Source: Eucommia ulmoides (Eukaryota > Streptophyta > Magnoliopsida > Garryales > Eucommiaceae). From it: a stretch of DNA of 64,000 bases. The DNA lies in the NCBI GenBank assembly GCA_016647705.1, contig CM028326.1, positions 21,095,901 through 21,159,900 of the forward strand, given 5' to 3'. Positions 21,137-31,800 of this stretch are shown here, in pieces; position 1 is the stretch's first letter, and each line of letters opens with the position of its first letter. The position numbers and the translations under genes are program-made. Under the pieces are notes generated by a model. It was not told the origin of the DNA. It saw only the letters and a list, made by a program, of their open reading frames with translations, and made no database searches.

Positions 21137-21842
21137 CCAACCACTGGTAAGTAGCTCATTCATTTCTCAAACCAAATGACATTACCCTATAACAGTAAGT
21201 ACCTTTTGGTATGATGAATGACATCCCTTCCTCGTCCTACTGATCCATACGAATTTGATTGTAGCCTGCATAAGCATCCATCATGGTCAAGCGTTGGTGC
21301 CCTGCTTTAGCATCTATCATTTGGTTTATCCTAGGCATCAGATAGCAGTCTTTCGGGTATGCTTGATTAAGATTAGTGAATTCCACACACATACTCCACT
21401 TCCCATTTTTCTTTTTAACCAGAATTGGATTGCCCAACCATCTTGGGTATATCACTTTCCTTATGTGGCCAATGAAGAGCAGTCTCTTCATTTCGACTTC
21501 AATCACTTATTCTTTTTCAGGACTGAAGGTCCTCATTTTCTATCGAACTGGAGGATAAGACCTAGAAATATCCAGGAGATGTGCCGTAACATTTGGACTG
21601 ATTCCCTTCATATATTTAGAAGCCCAGGCGAAAACGTCCAGGTTCTTTTGGAGCAGCTCGCTAATCTATTTGGCCTCAATCTAGCTTAATGATTCTCCAA
21701 TCATAAGCTTCTGAGTCCCTTCATTGAAGGTGATCTATTTTACTTGCTCAGCGTGCTGGATCACACTTGCATGTTCCCTGAAATCGTCAATTTCTCTTAC
21801 CGAGCTTGTTTGCGGAACTGCTCCCTGAACCTTCTTTGATTG

Positions 21843-22328
21843 CTATAAGGGTGTACCCCTGCCCTTCATTTTTATGGCAAAACATAACCTTGAGCCCACT
21901 TGGTCACCTCTTATCACTGCCACAGAGCCATCTCTTGTGTACTTGACACACTGGTGGTATGTTGATGTAACATCCCTCATTGCATGTAACCATGGATGCC
22001 CAAGAATTGCATTATAGGGTGACATTGAGTCTACCATCATAAACTCCTTGGCTTTCATGTATCCCCGTTCTTCTTTGTTGGAGGTAACAGACAAAGTGAT
22101 TTTTCCACATGGCGATGTGAGATCGTCATTGAATCCTATCATAACGGTTTTCCTAGAACTGACGTACGAACTGGGTATTCCTATCTGCTTTAAAGTACTA
22201 ACAAAAATAATATTAGCAGAACTACCGTTATCAATCAGGATCCATCTTACCTGAAAGCTGGAGATCCATAGAGTAATGACCAAGGTATCCTCATGTGGGT
22301 GAATAATCCCTTTGCAATCCTCCTCCAA
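21843..22328 (-). pseudogene. Protease region of B1
   Basis: A retropepsin-like segment reads WILIDNGSSANIIFVSTLKQ, with the active-site loop as D-N-G rather than the usual D-T/S-G. A downstream hydrophobic stretch (YNAILGHPWLHAM) is the conserved Tat protease C-terminal motif. The open stretch is 161 residues and lies between gag and RT, as expected. Protease would process the Gag-Pol polyprotein. Confidence 0.82.
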
Positions 22329-22494
22329 AAAAGCAATAATTAATCATGGATTCATTATTATTTCCATTGTTTCTCCGAAACATCGCTCCAACGCTGCTTC
22401 GCGAACCTTCATTTTTCGTTCTCGATTGGACTCTCTAGTGATTGGCCCAACATAATTTATCATGAAGATTACTTCACGATTCTCTCTGGGATGC

Positions 22495-23900
22495 TCATCT
22501 TTTCATTTTTTTTTTGCGATGTTCTTCACGACGACCCTCATTTCTGGGTCTCTTCTTATTCCTTGGGCATTCTTGTAGATAATCGCGTAGCTGAGCCATA
22601 TCAGCTAAACACTTAATCTCATTTTTGAGCTCCCAACAGTCATCCGTATTGTGACCATGATCCCTATAGAAATCACAATACTTAAACCTATTCTTCATGT
22701 TGGATTTGGTAGTTTGCCTGGGAGGCCATTAAATTACTTTAGAAGCGCGTATCTCATGCAAGATTCTAGATATCGACATTCACAAACCAAGTAGTTTTGG
22801 CTCTGGACGAGCATCTGATCTGGAATTCAAACTCTTAGCTCGATCTTTATGCCCGTTTGAGGTGCTAGTTTTCGCCCTGCTTCCATTCTTCTCGCTCTGT
22901 CTGGGGTGATATTTGAAAGATCCCCTACCTTCTTTTGCGAGCTTGATGTCCTCCAATTTCATATAGGGATTGGATTTTCCATCAACTCTGACATGCTCTG
23001 GGGACTCTTCTTGGTTAAGGAGTCTTGAAAATAATTAGGATGTAATCCTGAGGTGAACGCATTAATGATGAGATTGGTACCACAACCCTCAATAAATGCC
23101 AACTTCTCATTAAATCGACTTCTATACTGACGTAGAGTTTCTCCTTTCTCTTGACACAAAGCGAGCAGAAAATCAGGACCCTTCATTAACATTTGACAAG
23201 TTATGAAACCGTTGATAAACATCTTTCCAAACTCCTTGATTAACATGATGGAGTTTGGAGGGAGTGTATGCAACCATTCAAGGGCTGAACTCTTCAATGT
23301 GATAGTGAAAGCTCTGCAGAGTATGGAGTTGCTTGAACCGTAAAGATTTATTACGTGGTTGAATTGGCAGATATGGTCTATAGAATTTGTTCTCCCATTG
23401 TACTTCTCAAACTTTGTGGGGTCAAACTTTTTGAAGAGTGGTACAACTAGGATATTTGGTGAGAAAGGCATCTCAGTGCTTTTCAACAGCGTATCTAGTT
23501 CATCCAAAGGCTGATCTCTTTCTACTTTACTTCTGATCCATTGATGTAAATCAACAGTCCCAATTCGGTTGTAGATTCTTCTCTCTTGCTGATGGCTTAC
23601 ATCTCCTTGAGCAGGTCGCTCCTCATAAGACTGAGGATTAACATACCTTGGAGACCCTACTTCATCTCTAACTTTATGGTTAGCTATTGGGGATTGTGAC
23701 CTGTTGGTAGTGATTATCCTCACCGTGTATTTAATCGTCTCGACCATCTCAGCCATATTTGCAGTAAGAGCATCAATCTTTGCATCAGTGTTTAGCACGG
23801 CCGGTGGAGGATCAGTTTGAACTTCCTCATGCTGTTCCACTGGAGTTTCTGCATCAAACGATAGCGGAAATTCATTATTTTGACTCGTTGCTGCCGCTCT
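22495..23900 (-). pseudogene. gag of B1
   Basis: The largest open piece (22959-23840, minus) holds the retrotransposon Gag core, with PLFKKFDPTKFEKYNGRTN, ALEWLHTLPPNSI and FITCQMLMKGPDFL, then ETLRQYRSRFNEK. A frame change follows near 22960. At 22495-22698 there is a zinc knuckle, CDFYRDHGHNTDDC, followed by basic residues, matching Retand-type Gag. The true start lies upstream of 23840 but is degraded. Gag forms the particle that packages element RNA. Confidence 0.85.
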
Positions 23901-23952
23901 TATTCCTAGCTACCTTATAGCTATAACGAAAAGCTTTTTATGTTAGCGTTTT

Positions 23953-24529
23953 CCATAGAAAACTATGAGTTCTAATATGGGACACCAGTGTGGTGTCGGC
24001 CAAAAAACCTCCGGTGTGAGAATAAGTTAATCTGGTATATGAAAAACGTTGTACACAGATTCAATTGTCCATATTACTAGTGATATCTACCCTTTTTTAT
24101 AGGCTCTGAGATATATTGTCGTTACGTTGGAGTGGTCACCACTTTCTTGAAATGCTTCTAATGGCTTGGAAGATAACTAATATCCCCATGATCTCATGGG
24201 AGATCTCTGTAATGGTCCCCATTAATTATGGGCTGTTACAGCCAATCTAACACATCTCTTCAAGTGTAGGGGAGTCGTTCATGTTGAGTTGACCTATTGG
24301 TTCCTTGGCCTTTGACACTGTGGGTTTGAGTACACCCAAATATGGGCCTCCTTATGGGATCGTGAGTCTTGCTCAGAAGACCGCCAAAGTTAACACCCAA
24401 GTAGGTCTGTCATGATTCGGCGTAGATAACCCATTGGGTCTGTCTGTTCCGGATCAAGTTTCATACCCGATCCAACCCGTTTAGGGCTAAATGCTTATGT
24501 CAGTTATGAGCGAGAGTTTTTCCATATCA
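23953..24529 (-). repeat. 5' LTR of B1 (start deleted)
   Basis: It aligns with the B2 left LTR from about AGAAAACTATGAGTTCTAA (B2: GCAAAACCATTGAATTCTAA) through GGGACACC, GTGTGGTGT and GAGAATAAGTTAAT to CCATATCA at 24529. The PBS and the first about 90 LTR bases known from B2 are missing, joining internal GTTAGCGTTTT directly to mid-LTR sequence. Confidence 0.75.
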
Positions 24530-25150
24530 TCCTTTACTGCATTTCTTTTTATATTTTGGGGTTGAGTTCTTTGTATTTAAACAACTATTAATTGACTTAA
24601 ATTATGATATTTAGTGATGATGATCATCTAAATGGAAGGTTCTTTGGCTTGTAGTTTTAAATTTGGTGTATTTTATTTTATTTTTTAAAATAAATATTAA
24701 GTAATTGGTTTGTGATTGCCCTCTTCTATGTATTCTTTAATTTAAATTTTTCTTTACTATGTTTGTTAGTAAATCTTTTTGCTACACTTTTTTATGATAT
24801 TAAAGATTTTTTGAATTCTTAATTACTTCAATTTTATGATTTTTTTTAGTTAATAAATTTTTCTTTCTAAAATTGTCTTTTTTTTTTTTTTTTGTGCGTC
24901 GCTTTAATCTTTTTACAAGTGATTAATAAGGAGAGTTACTCTCTTTTCGAAGTTTGTATTGGCATTGACAACCAAAAAGACCATTAAAAATATTTTTTCT
25001 ATTGTATTTTTTTTTTCCATTAGACTCTATTTTTTAGAATTTTAGTGTACTTTTCGAATATATGTGCCTGAATTATGTTTTTCTATTCTTTATTTATATT
25101 TTTTACTAACACATAACTTGTACCTGAAGTCACAATTAAAAAAAACTTAG
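24530..25150. other. AT-rich DNA, no gene seen
   Basis: This segment is about 75-80% AT with homopolymer T runs (24880-24892). I see no coding signal and no repeat shared with the rest of the window. Confidence 0.6.
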
Positions 25151-25571
25151 GATAGTTTATGCTGACCAGGGTTTTGGTACTAATAGTCCCATGGCGGAGG
25201 GCCGGGTGTGGGTCAAGTCACAGTCGAATGTCGTGGACTCTTGTGTGTGTTGAATGCACTATAAGGTTAGGGTATATACCTTTCCTAACACCAATTGGTT
25301 TTAGGATAAATGGTTGTACTTGAGGTCCTACAAGTAGTATGAGAGCCAATGTCACAGGTTCGATTCCCAGCGGGAGTAATTGCTGAGGGGAAGATTGTTG
25401 GCCAGGGTTTTGGCAGCAATTTTCCCGTAACAGAGGGTCAGGTATAGGTCAAGTAACAATCGAATGCTGTGGGCGCTTGTGTGTGTGCTGATGGCATTAT
25501 AAGGCTAGGGTATATGCCTTTCTTAACACCAATTGGTTTTAGGATAAGTGATTGCGTCTGAGGTCCTACAG
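25150..25571 (+). repeat. Tandem pair of a SINE-like dispersed repeat
   Basis: Two copies share CAGGGTTTTGG, GGTCAAGT, AATCGAATG or GTCGAATG, TTGTGTGTG, CTAGGGTATAT, CTAACACCAATTGGTTTTAGG and GAGGTCCTACA, about 240 bases apart. Between them lies a polymerase III B-box-like GGTTCGATTCCC at about 25356-25367. This suggests a tRNA-related SINE that duplicated in tandem. Confidence 0.6.
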
Positions 25572-26144
25572 TTTCATATTAGGTTTATTTTTTAAAATAG
25601 TGTCTTCAAACACGGGTTATACGCTAATATATTTATAATTTTGGGGTTGGGGGTTTAACATTTTTTTGTTTCAATTCTAGAGTGTTGTTATTAATACTAT
25701 TATTGCATTCAATTATTAATAATGCTACTGTTACAAAAAATTATTTTGCAGACTATTTTAGGTCTAATTAATTATGTGATTGACATATGTTTATATATCA
25801 ATACGTTATTCTTAGTGAGAAGATAAACATGAAATATTGAGTTATAAAAAATCATTAAGATGTGAAAGAGAAATTGTCTTTCAATATAGTCTCATGAAAT
25901 TGATTAAAGTATGTAAAATGAGTAATCACACATTGGTTACTGTAAAATACTTAAACCACTTTTATAATCCATTTTGGATTGCGGACCCCAGGTGGGTTGT
26001 GGGTCTACTTGGGTTGATCCAAGTAGAGATAATTATTTCTAGTTAAATTGATTCTGGCAATTTTTTTTTTTTTTAAATAAACAAGACTTGTATTTTCATA
26101 TTTGTAACTCATTTTTAATAAGGAGTTACATATTATAATTCTTA
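25572..26144. other. AT-rich DNA left of A4, no gene seen
   Basis: It holds the CTTCAAACACGGGTTATACGC block shared with 5675-5715. Otherwise I see AT-rich sequence with no supported feature. Confidence 0.5.
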
Positions 26145-26155
26145 ATAGCTTTAAA

Positions 26156-27142
26156 GTGTTCTTAGTGGCTTTAAAGTGTGACTTTTGGTGTGTTGAAGTT
26201 ACTCATTTATATACTCTATTGTGCTTGGGAACGAGATACAATGAGTTTCTATTTCGGTTCTCCAATCATCATTTTCCGAAGGAGTGTCAATTACTAAACT
26301 TCCTCGACGGGTTACAAGCCGCAACAAGAACTTGGGTGGAAGGAAGAAATGGTACCACCTCTTTCTACCAACTAACTATGGACGAAGCCTATTGGTTATT
26401 GGAAGATATGGTAGAGTTTGACTGTCAGAATTAGATTTATTCAACAAGTTACAAAAACTTGGGCGATAGTTCTACCGTTTCGGCGCTATGGATTGACACC
26501 CCAAACTAACCTATGGAGTCTTCCCTCACCTTAGAAGAGATGTTCACTGTATTCATAGGAGAGACTCAAGCTTTCTGGAGGGAAACATGTAATCGTCTCA
26601 ATGAGTATAAGGATCGTCTTGACAATATTGAGACGACTTGTATTGAAATTGATATGACCGTAAAGTCTCTTGAGACTCAAATAGGTCAGCTAATTTTCTT
26701 TATTGAGGTCGAGTCAAAAGTGGTGGCACTAAGAGACACACAAGTCACATCTATATGTGAAAACCACCAGGAGAAACCGAATACGAGCGGGAGGAACTTG
26801 GGTGTATTCAATGACTATGATTCGAATGAGGAGAAAATCCAAGAATGGATCGACGATGAAGAATCATAAGATGACAATTGTGATTCTTTACCGATTGAGA
26901 TCTATGTTGTGATGCCACCATCGATCCAAGACGATCACATCTATGATGATCCGATATGGCTCACTTATCCTCCACCACCTTTTTTACTATTCATTCTAGC
27001 TTCCCAAGCATATAAGCCAAGTCACGTTGAGAGTACGTGCCGATTAATGCCATATTTTGCCAAGTTTGAGGGAGTTCAGAACAAAGACCCGTATGTTGTG
27101 TTGTATAACACATACTATGGGCGGAAGTCGCTCTTTGATTAG
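26156..27142 (+). pseudogene. gag-like frame of A4
   Basis: A single frame runs for about 329 codons with stops near 26432, 26507 and 26867. Its N-terminal visible part (CQLLNFLDGLQAATRTWVEG, then MDEAYWLLEDM) matches the Athila-type Gag pattern of a short bundle followed by EEAYELLE. Next come a coiled region and KSLETQIGQL, then the family-specific C-terminus (PPSIQDDHIYDDPIWLT, VVLYNTYYGRKSLFD). No protease, RT or integrase follows before the PPT. This is the best preserved copy of the family A protein in the window. Confidence 0.78.
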
Positions 27143-28778
27143 CCCTTTTCCGTATCAAGCCGAGGACATTAAATCAAACGCTTCTTAGGAGGCAACCCAA
27201 GTTTTCAAATAAATCAATTCATCACTGCTGACTACACTTGGAGGCGAGATTTTCTTGCCTCCCAGGTACAGGTTTCAAACCCCATTCATTACTATAATGC
27301 ATGCCATTTGTTGAGTTTGATATTGGGTCACTGTGGACACTGCCTGTTTTAAATTTGGGGGGGTATTTTGTATGTTTTCTTGTTTAATGACTTTTTGTTG
27401 GTTAAGTAGTTAAGTTTAATTGTTGTTTAGTTAATTTCATGCACGATTGTTTAGTTTAGTATAAGTATGTTTGTGTTTGTAGCTGTTGTTATTGTGTGTT
27501 GAGTTTTATAGTTCTTCTGGACCATTACCCGATGATGATATTATCTCCTAATTGTTTGTCGAGGTCAAGGGTAATTCCCATCATGTGTGTTTTGTGTGCT
27601 TGACATCTCGTTTTGGTAAAAGTCATTGTGAATCCTAATTTGCAGGAGCACGTAGACTCAATGTACTAGCTATCCAATTGATTTGACGTCAATAATCCAG
27701 TAGCCAAGTTCATGATAATTTAAGGGATTCTAGAACCTGATTAGGGGAAATTCGAGGCAAAATCCTAGGTAAGGTAGTTCAGGAAATATGATTTAGGCAT
27801 TCATTTTGATCGCTTGAGCCGTTGAAGCCTTACAAGCAAATGTTTTACCCCTCATTATCCTGTCAAAGCCTTTTAGCCGTTTCAATTCTGAACACGTATC
27901 AAATACCCTAGCCAATTAAATTTTTTCCAAACCGTTGTTGCTATAACAAAGGCACGATTCGAGTTGTAATCAATTTAGCATTTGTTTATGCTAATTAAAG
28001 TGAGCGTTTGGGTTATAGGCGAACTTTTGATTGGTTTAGTATTCGAGTACTCACTTGTTATTTTGCTATTGTAGTTCCACACCCGTGAAATTGTACAAAT
28101 CAAATAACTTTGGGGGTATGGTTTAAAAAAAATGTGTAATTGTGGTTTTGTTTTTGTTTGCTTAGACAAGTGAGTACTACGTTTTAAAAAGTAAGCTCGG
28201 GGTTGTTTCGGATTTATCTTTATGGGTATGAGTGTGATTGAGTACCAAACGTAGTGCCTTGGGTATCGTTGATCTAAAGACGCTATTATGTTTTATATTC
28301 CTATTTTACCCTTGGCCAGTCGATAAAAATCGAATCAAGTTATTTTGATTGTTTTGAATTGCTAAGCCTACACTAGTGGAAAGTGGAACCTAGTCTGGCT
28401 TATAAAAATCTGTACCTCTTTGGTTTAAGTCGTGGACTTTGTTGGTGGATAATCTTATCCGGTCTTTGGATGACTGTGTAATGAGAGTCTTCGCACATAC
28501 ACTTTGAAAGGATATAGAATAACGTTTACCGTTATTGAATGTTGAAATTCTAGAACACCACATGGTGCGGTTTTATTCTTGAACTCGATACGATTGAGGG
28601 CCATTGAGGGAATGCTTTTCAATTGATTAGTTTGAATTCAAAACTCATACGTCATTATTTTTAGTTTTTTTGAATTTTTTCTTTTAGTATTTGAGTTCGT
28701 TAATTAGTTGTGGTAATTTATTTTAATGTGTGGGTGTTTTTACTCAAGAACTAGCAAAATTCCAAATTTGGGAGTATT
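27143..28778 (+). other. Noncoding spacer and PPT of A4
   Basis: This is the reverse-complement counterpart of 8550-12246 without its solo LTR, and of the A3 region. GGAGGCGAGA-like text near 27240, the CGTAGACTCAATG block near 27650, and a terminal TTTGGGAGTATT serve as landmarks. It also supplies the uninterrupted version of the site where the SIRE-like solo LTR inserted in A1. Confidence 0.7.
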
Positions 28779-31549
28779 TGATAGATAGCTTTTATCTATA
28801 TATTTTCAAGCCAAATTTAGTAGTTTTCGAGTGTTTTAATTTGTTTTTATTCAAATCAAGTGTTATGGGAGAACCGGTGAAAATTACGTGAAAGTGTTGT
28901 AACTTCAAAGACATTTTTGACCATGATGTGATCTGATTTTGGAAAATCTCAAAATATGAAAGTTGTAGATATATATATTTTATTTCCATAAGTGTTTTAA
29001 TCACCTAAATTGGAGTTTGGACGAGACAGTTATGGTAAAACTACGAATTAGGCGCCAGACACTGACCATATTTCGTTGCAGCGATTGTGTGCTCGCTGCA
29101 ACGAGTTTCCGTCAGTGACATTTAAACCTTCCACTCACAATAACTAGCTTTTGGTTGTTGAAGCAACCAGACACTAGCTGGCAATGCTATTTTCATATAT
29201 TTTTGAGATATTTTGTATTTCTTTTGGTATCCACTCATTTGCTAGACCACCTAGAACATTTTTTGGGAGTTTTAGGAACCTTAAAACCAGACCAAGAAAA
29301 AGAAAAACGCATTTGGAGAAGAGAAAACAATATTAGAGCGGATTTTACGGATGTGGAACCATCAATTCTTCATATATTGGCTATTCTCCCTTGTTTCTCT
29401 CTTTATTTCTAAACTCTAGTTGGTTGTTTGATCATGTATATATTGTTTTTTAGTTGAATATTTGGTTATGGCCATGAGCTAAACGTTTATTGTTTAGGGA
29501 TTGATGTAGTTCACTAATATACATGTTTGAGTAAATCGTTGTTGTTTCGTTATCGGTTGTTCATCCCTATTCGATTGTGTTTACTGATAGGTGTAATTTG
29601 TCTCTATATTTCCAAGATAATTTTGGTAGTTTTCGATTATTTTTAGAGCGTTTTAATATGTTTTAATTAATTTTGTTATAAATCAGGTATTTGGGGGTGA
29701 AAATGAACTAAAACGGTCCATAAATGAGCAAGTCGGTGGAAGAACGGTGGAGAAAAAACGTAAAAATGTCAATATCCAAAACCTACATCCACTACTGCAA
29801 CGGTGAAAATACAGAGTTGCTGAAAGCTCCACCGTTCCAGCGGTCAAAATACAGAGAGCTACACCGCTGCAGCGGTTACCCTCTAGAAACCTACCTACCT
29901 CTCCACCGCTGCAGCGATGATCCCACTACTGCAGCGGTCATCTGCTAGACAGTTTAGATATTTTAGGATATTTTGAATCCTAAAAATATTATCTCTCTTC
30001 AACCCAAACAAAAGGTAGACGTTTTTTTTGGAGTCAAAGCCATTCAACCAAGAGAAGATCATTAAGGCTAAGAGGAGAAAGCATTCTCAGAGCGATTTTA
30101 GCGTCGGATCTTTGGATAACGGTTAGTTTCCTCGTTTCTCACATTTATTTCTTAATTTGATTGAATGTTTTGAATATGTTTAGCTTGTTTCTAGTTGTAT
30201 ATAGGGCTATGACCATGTGTGACTAAACATATATTGTCTAGGGCTTGATGTACTTTCCAAAAATATTGTTTGAATAAAATTGATATTTCGTTAATGGCTG
30301 TTCATGTTTATCCGATTGTGTTTACCGTTATTCCACATTTATATGGTTGTTATGATATATTGAGAATACGGGATTTGACACTCGAGAGAGGTAACCTCAA
30401 ATTCGGACTAGGGTTTAAACACAAGGCGATAATCTAACAACCTAGGAAGGAGTTACAAAGTGTGCAATTCGTGACGTTGGGGCGAGACTCAGGTGACCAA
30501 GTGTCGTATAGACGCTCGAGAGGGACTTTGGTGTTGACGCGAAGTCACATATTCATTCACTTTACACTCGGAAGAGGTAGTGAATGAGATTTTGATACCG
30601 AGATTGTCGGATAGAATGAACCTCGTTAATGTAGACTAGATTGAAACAAATATGTTTAAGTGAACGAAGTTAATCCCTAGGCAATAATTTTTCATAAATG
30701 TCATACTAGTATATTAGTATAATTAGATTAATTAACTTAGTTTAGTATATTTATTATAAAAACTACATTTTTATCTCCTAAATAAAGTTAGATTATGACA
30801 ATTACGGTACTCAATGATAATCTACACCAATATTTGTGGATACGAAAACCCTTAATCTTCCATTATAATAAAACTTGATCCGTACACTTGCGGTGAAAGC
30901 AACGACGTATTTACGTGCTACCATTTACCGTTTTTTTACTTCCATATTATGTTTGTTATGATACTGTGATTGATTTGAGAATACGGGGTTTGACACTCGG
31001 GAGAGATAACCCTAGATTTGGACTAGGGTTTAAACACATCGCGACGTTCTAATGTTTCGGGAGATTATTAGAACGTGTGTTATCCGTAAGGTTGGGGCAA
31101 GACTCATGTAGTCGTTTAGATGCTAGATAGGGATATCGATGTTGACACGATTGCATATTCATCCACTTTACACTCAAGAGAGATAGTAAGTAAGTTTTAA
31201 ACACCTAGATTGTCGGATAGATTGATGATCATTAGTGTAAACTAGATTAAATCAAGCACGTGTTAGTGAATGAAGTTAATCTCTAGATAATCTATTCTCA
31301 TATAATTTATTCCTAGCATTTTAGTATTTATTCCATATTGTAGTTTAGTCAGTTATTATTTTAGTTAAATTTTATATTTTTACAAAAACATAAAATTCAA
31401 TCGCCGAAATAAAGTTAAGTTAGAATAATTGTGGTACTTAATGATAATTTAAACCAATTCATCTGGATATGACAACCCTACTCTTCCTATACTATTAAAA
31501 CTTGACTTGTACACTTGCGGTATCGTAGCAAAGAAATAATTCGTTACCA
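28779..31549 (+). repeat. 3' LTR of A4, interrupted
   Basis: It starts TGATAGATAGCTTTTATC and ends TTCGTTACCA. Removing the nested solo LTR and its duplication leaves about 1427 bases. An inverted repeat, TCGTTGCAGCGA ... TCGCTGCAACGA-like, lies at about 29073-29106, in the place of the palindrome zone of its relatives. Confidence 0.82.
29585..30923 (+). mobile_element. Family A solo LTR nested in the A4 LTR, target duplication TTTAC
   Basis: It runs TGATAGGTGTAATTTG ... ACGTGCTACCA (1339 bases). TTTAC flanks it at 29580-29584 and 30924-30928. It carries five palindrome-zone motifs between 29789 and 29941, including a perfect ACCGCTGCAGCGGT at 29863-29876. A family A member thus inserted into another member's LTR. 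Confidence 0.9.
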
Positions 31550-31800
31550 CCTAGCACTGACGGCGACTGGTCGGCAGGCCCTGGGGGAAGACCAACCTTG
31601 GCCGAACTCCCGCTGGCCCAGCTGAGGCCAGCAACACCTTGGGCCAATGCTCGAACTGGCCATCTTGTAGCCTACCTATTGTTGGCCCCTAGGGGGCCCA
31701 TTTGAAACCCCCTTGGGGCCATCATGTTGTTAGCCCTTTGTGGCCAGTTGGCACGTCGGCAGCACGCTAGTGAAAGAGGTTGGCGTGTTGGACCTGGAAA
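31550..31800. other. GC-rich block of unknown origin
   Basis: About 250 GC-rich bases contain GGCC-rich phrases (CCTTGGGCC, GGCCCATTT, GGGGCCATC) immediately after the A4 LTR end. I find no protein, terminal repeats or duplication that would classify it. Confidence 0.4.

Larger units (their letters stand above)
19257..21690 (-). pseudogene. Reverse transcriptase of B1, split by a solo LTR
   Basis: The N-terminal part (21237-21506) has NPILVKKKNGKW and motif A as MMDAYAGYNQIRMD. The catalytic YIDD box is encoded at 19587-19598 and is intact. Thumb and connection follow (LNPEKCVFGVISSKFLGF). A 1489-base family A solo LTR interrupts it at 19648-21136. Insertion plus target duplication is 1494 bases, a multiple of three, so the two halves stay in the same nominal frame. 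Additional stops exist at about 21230-21242 and 21507. Confidence 0.87.
14341..24529 (-). mobile_element. B1: decayed Ty3/Tat (Retand-type) retrotransposon
   Basis: Plus-strand order is truncated 3' LTR, antisense extra ORF, 75-bp tandem array, integrase, RNase H, RT (split by a solo LTR), protease, gag and 5' LTR. Domain order and the antisense ORF between pol and 3' LTR match what is known for the Tat lineage. Many stops and frameshifts make it non-functional. Both outer ends are damaged: the 3' LTR is fused to A1, and the PBS and start of the 5' LTR are missing near 23953. No target duplication remains. Confidence 0.88.
26145..31549 (+). mobile_element. Family A element A4, 5'-truncated, plus strand
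   Basis: The copy lacks its 5' LTR and PBS. It retains most of the gag-like frame (26156-27142), the noncoding spacer, a PPT at about 28767-28778 and a 3' LTR (28779-31549) that is interrupted by a second family A solo LTR. Its orientation is opposite to A1 and A3. The left limit is approximate. Confidence 0.82.

Noticed and set aside
25356..25372. B-box-like GGTTCGATTCCC as a tRNA gene
   Set aside because: No cloverleaf or acceptor stem can be folded around it; it fits a SINE-like repeat.
31550..31800. GC-rich block as organellar or bacterial insertion
   Set aside because: No recognisable organellar or bacterial gene is present; I left it unclassified.
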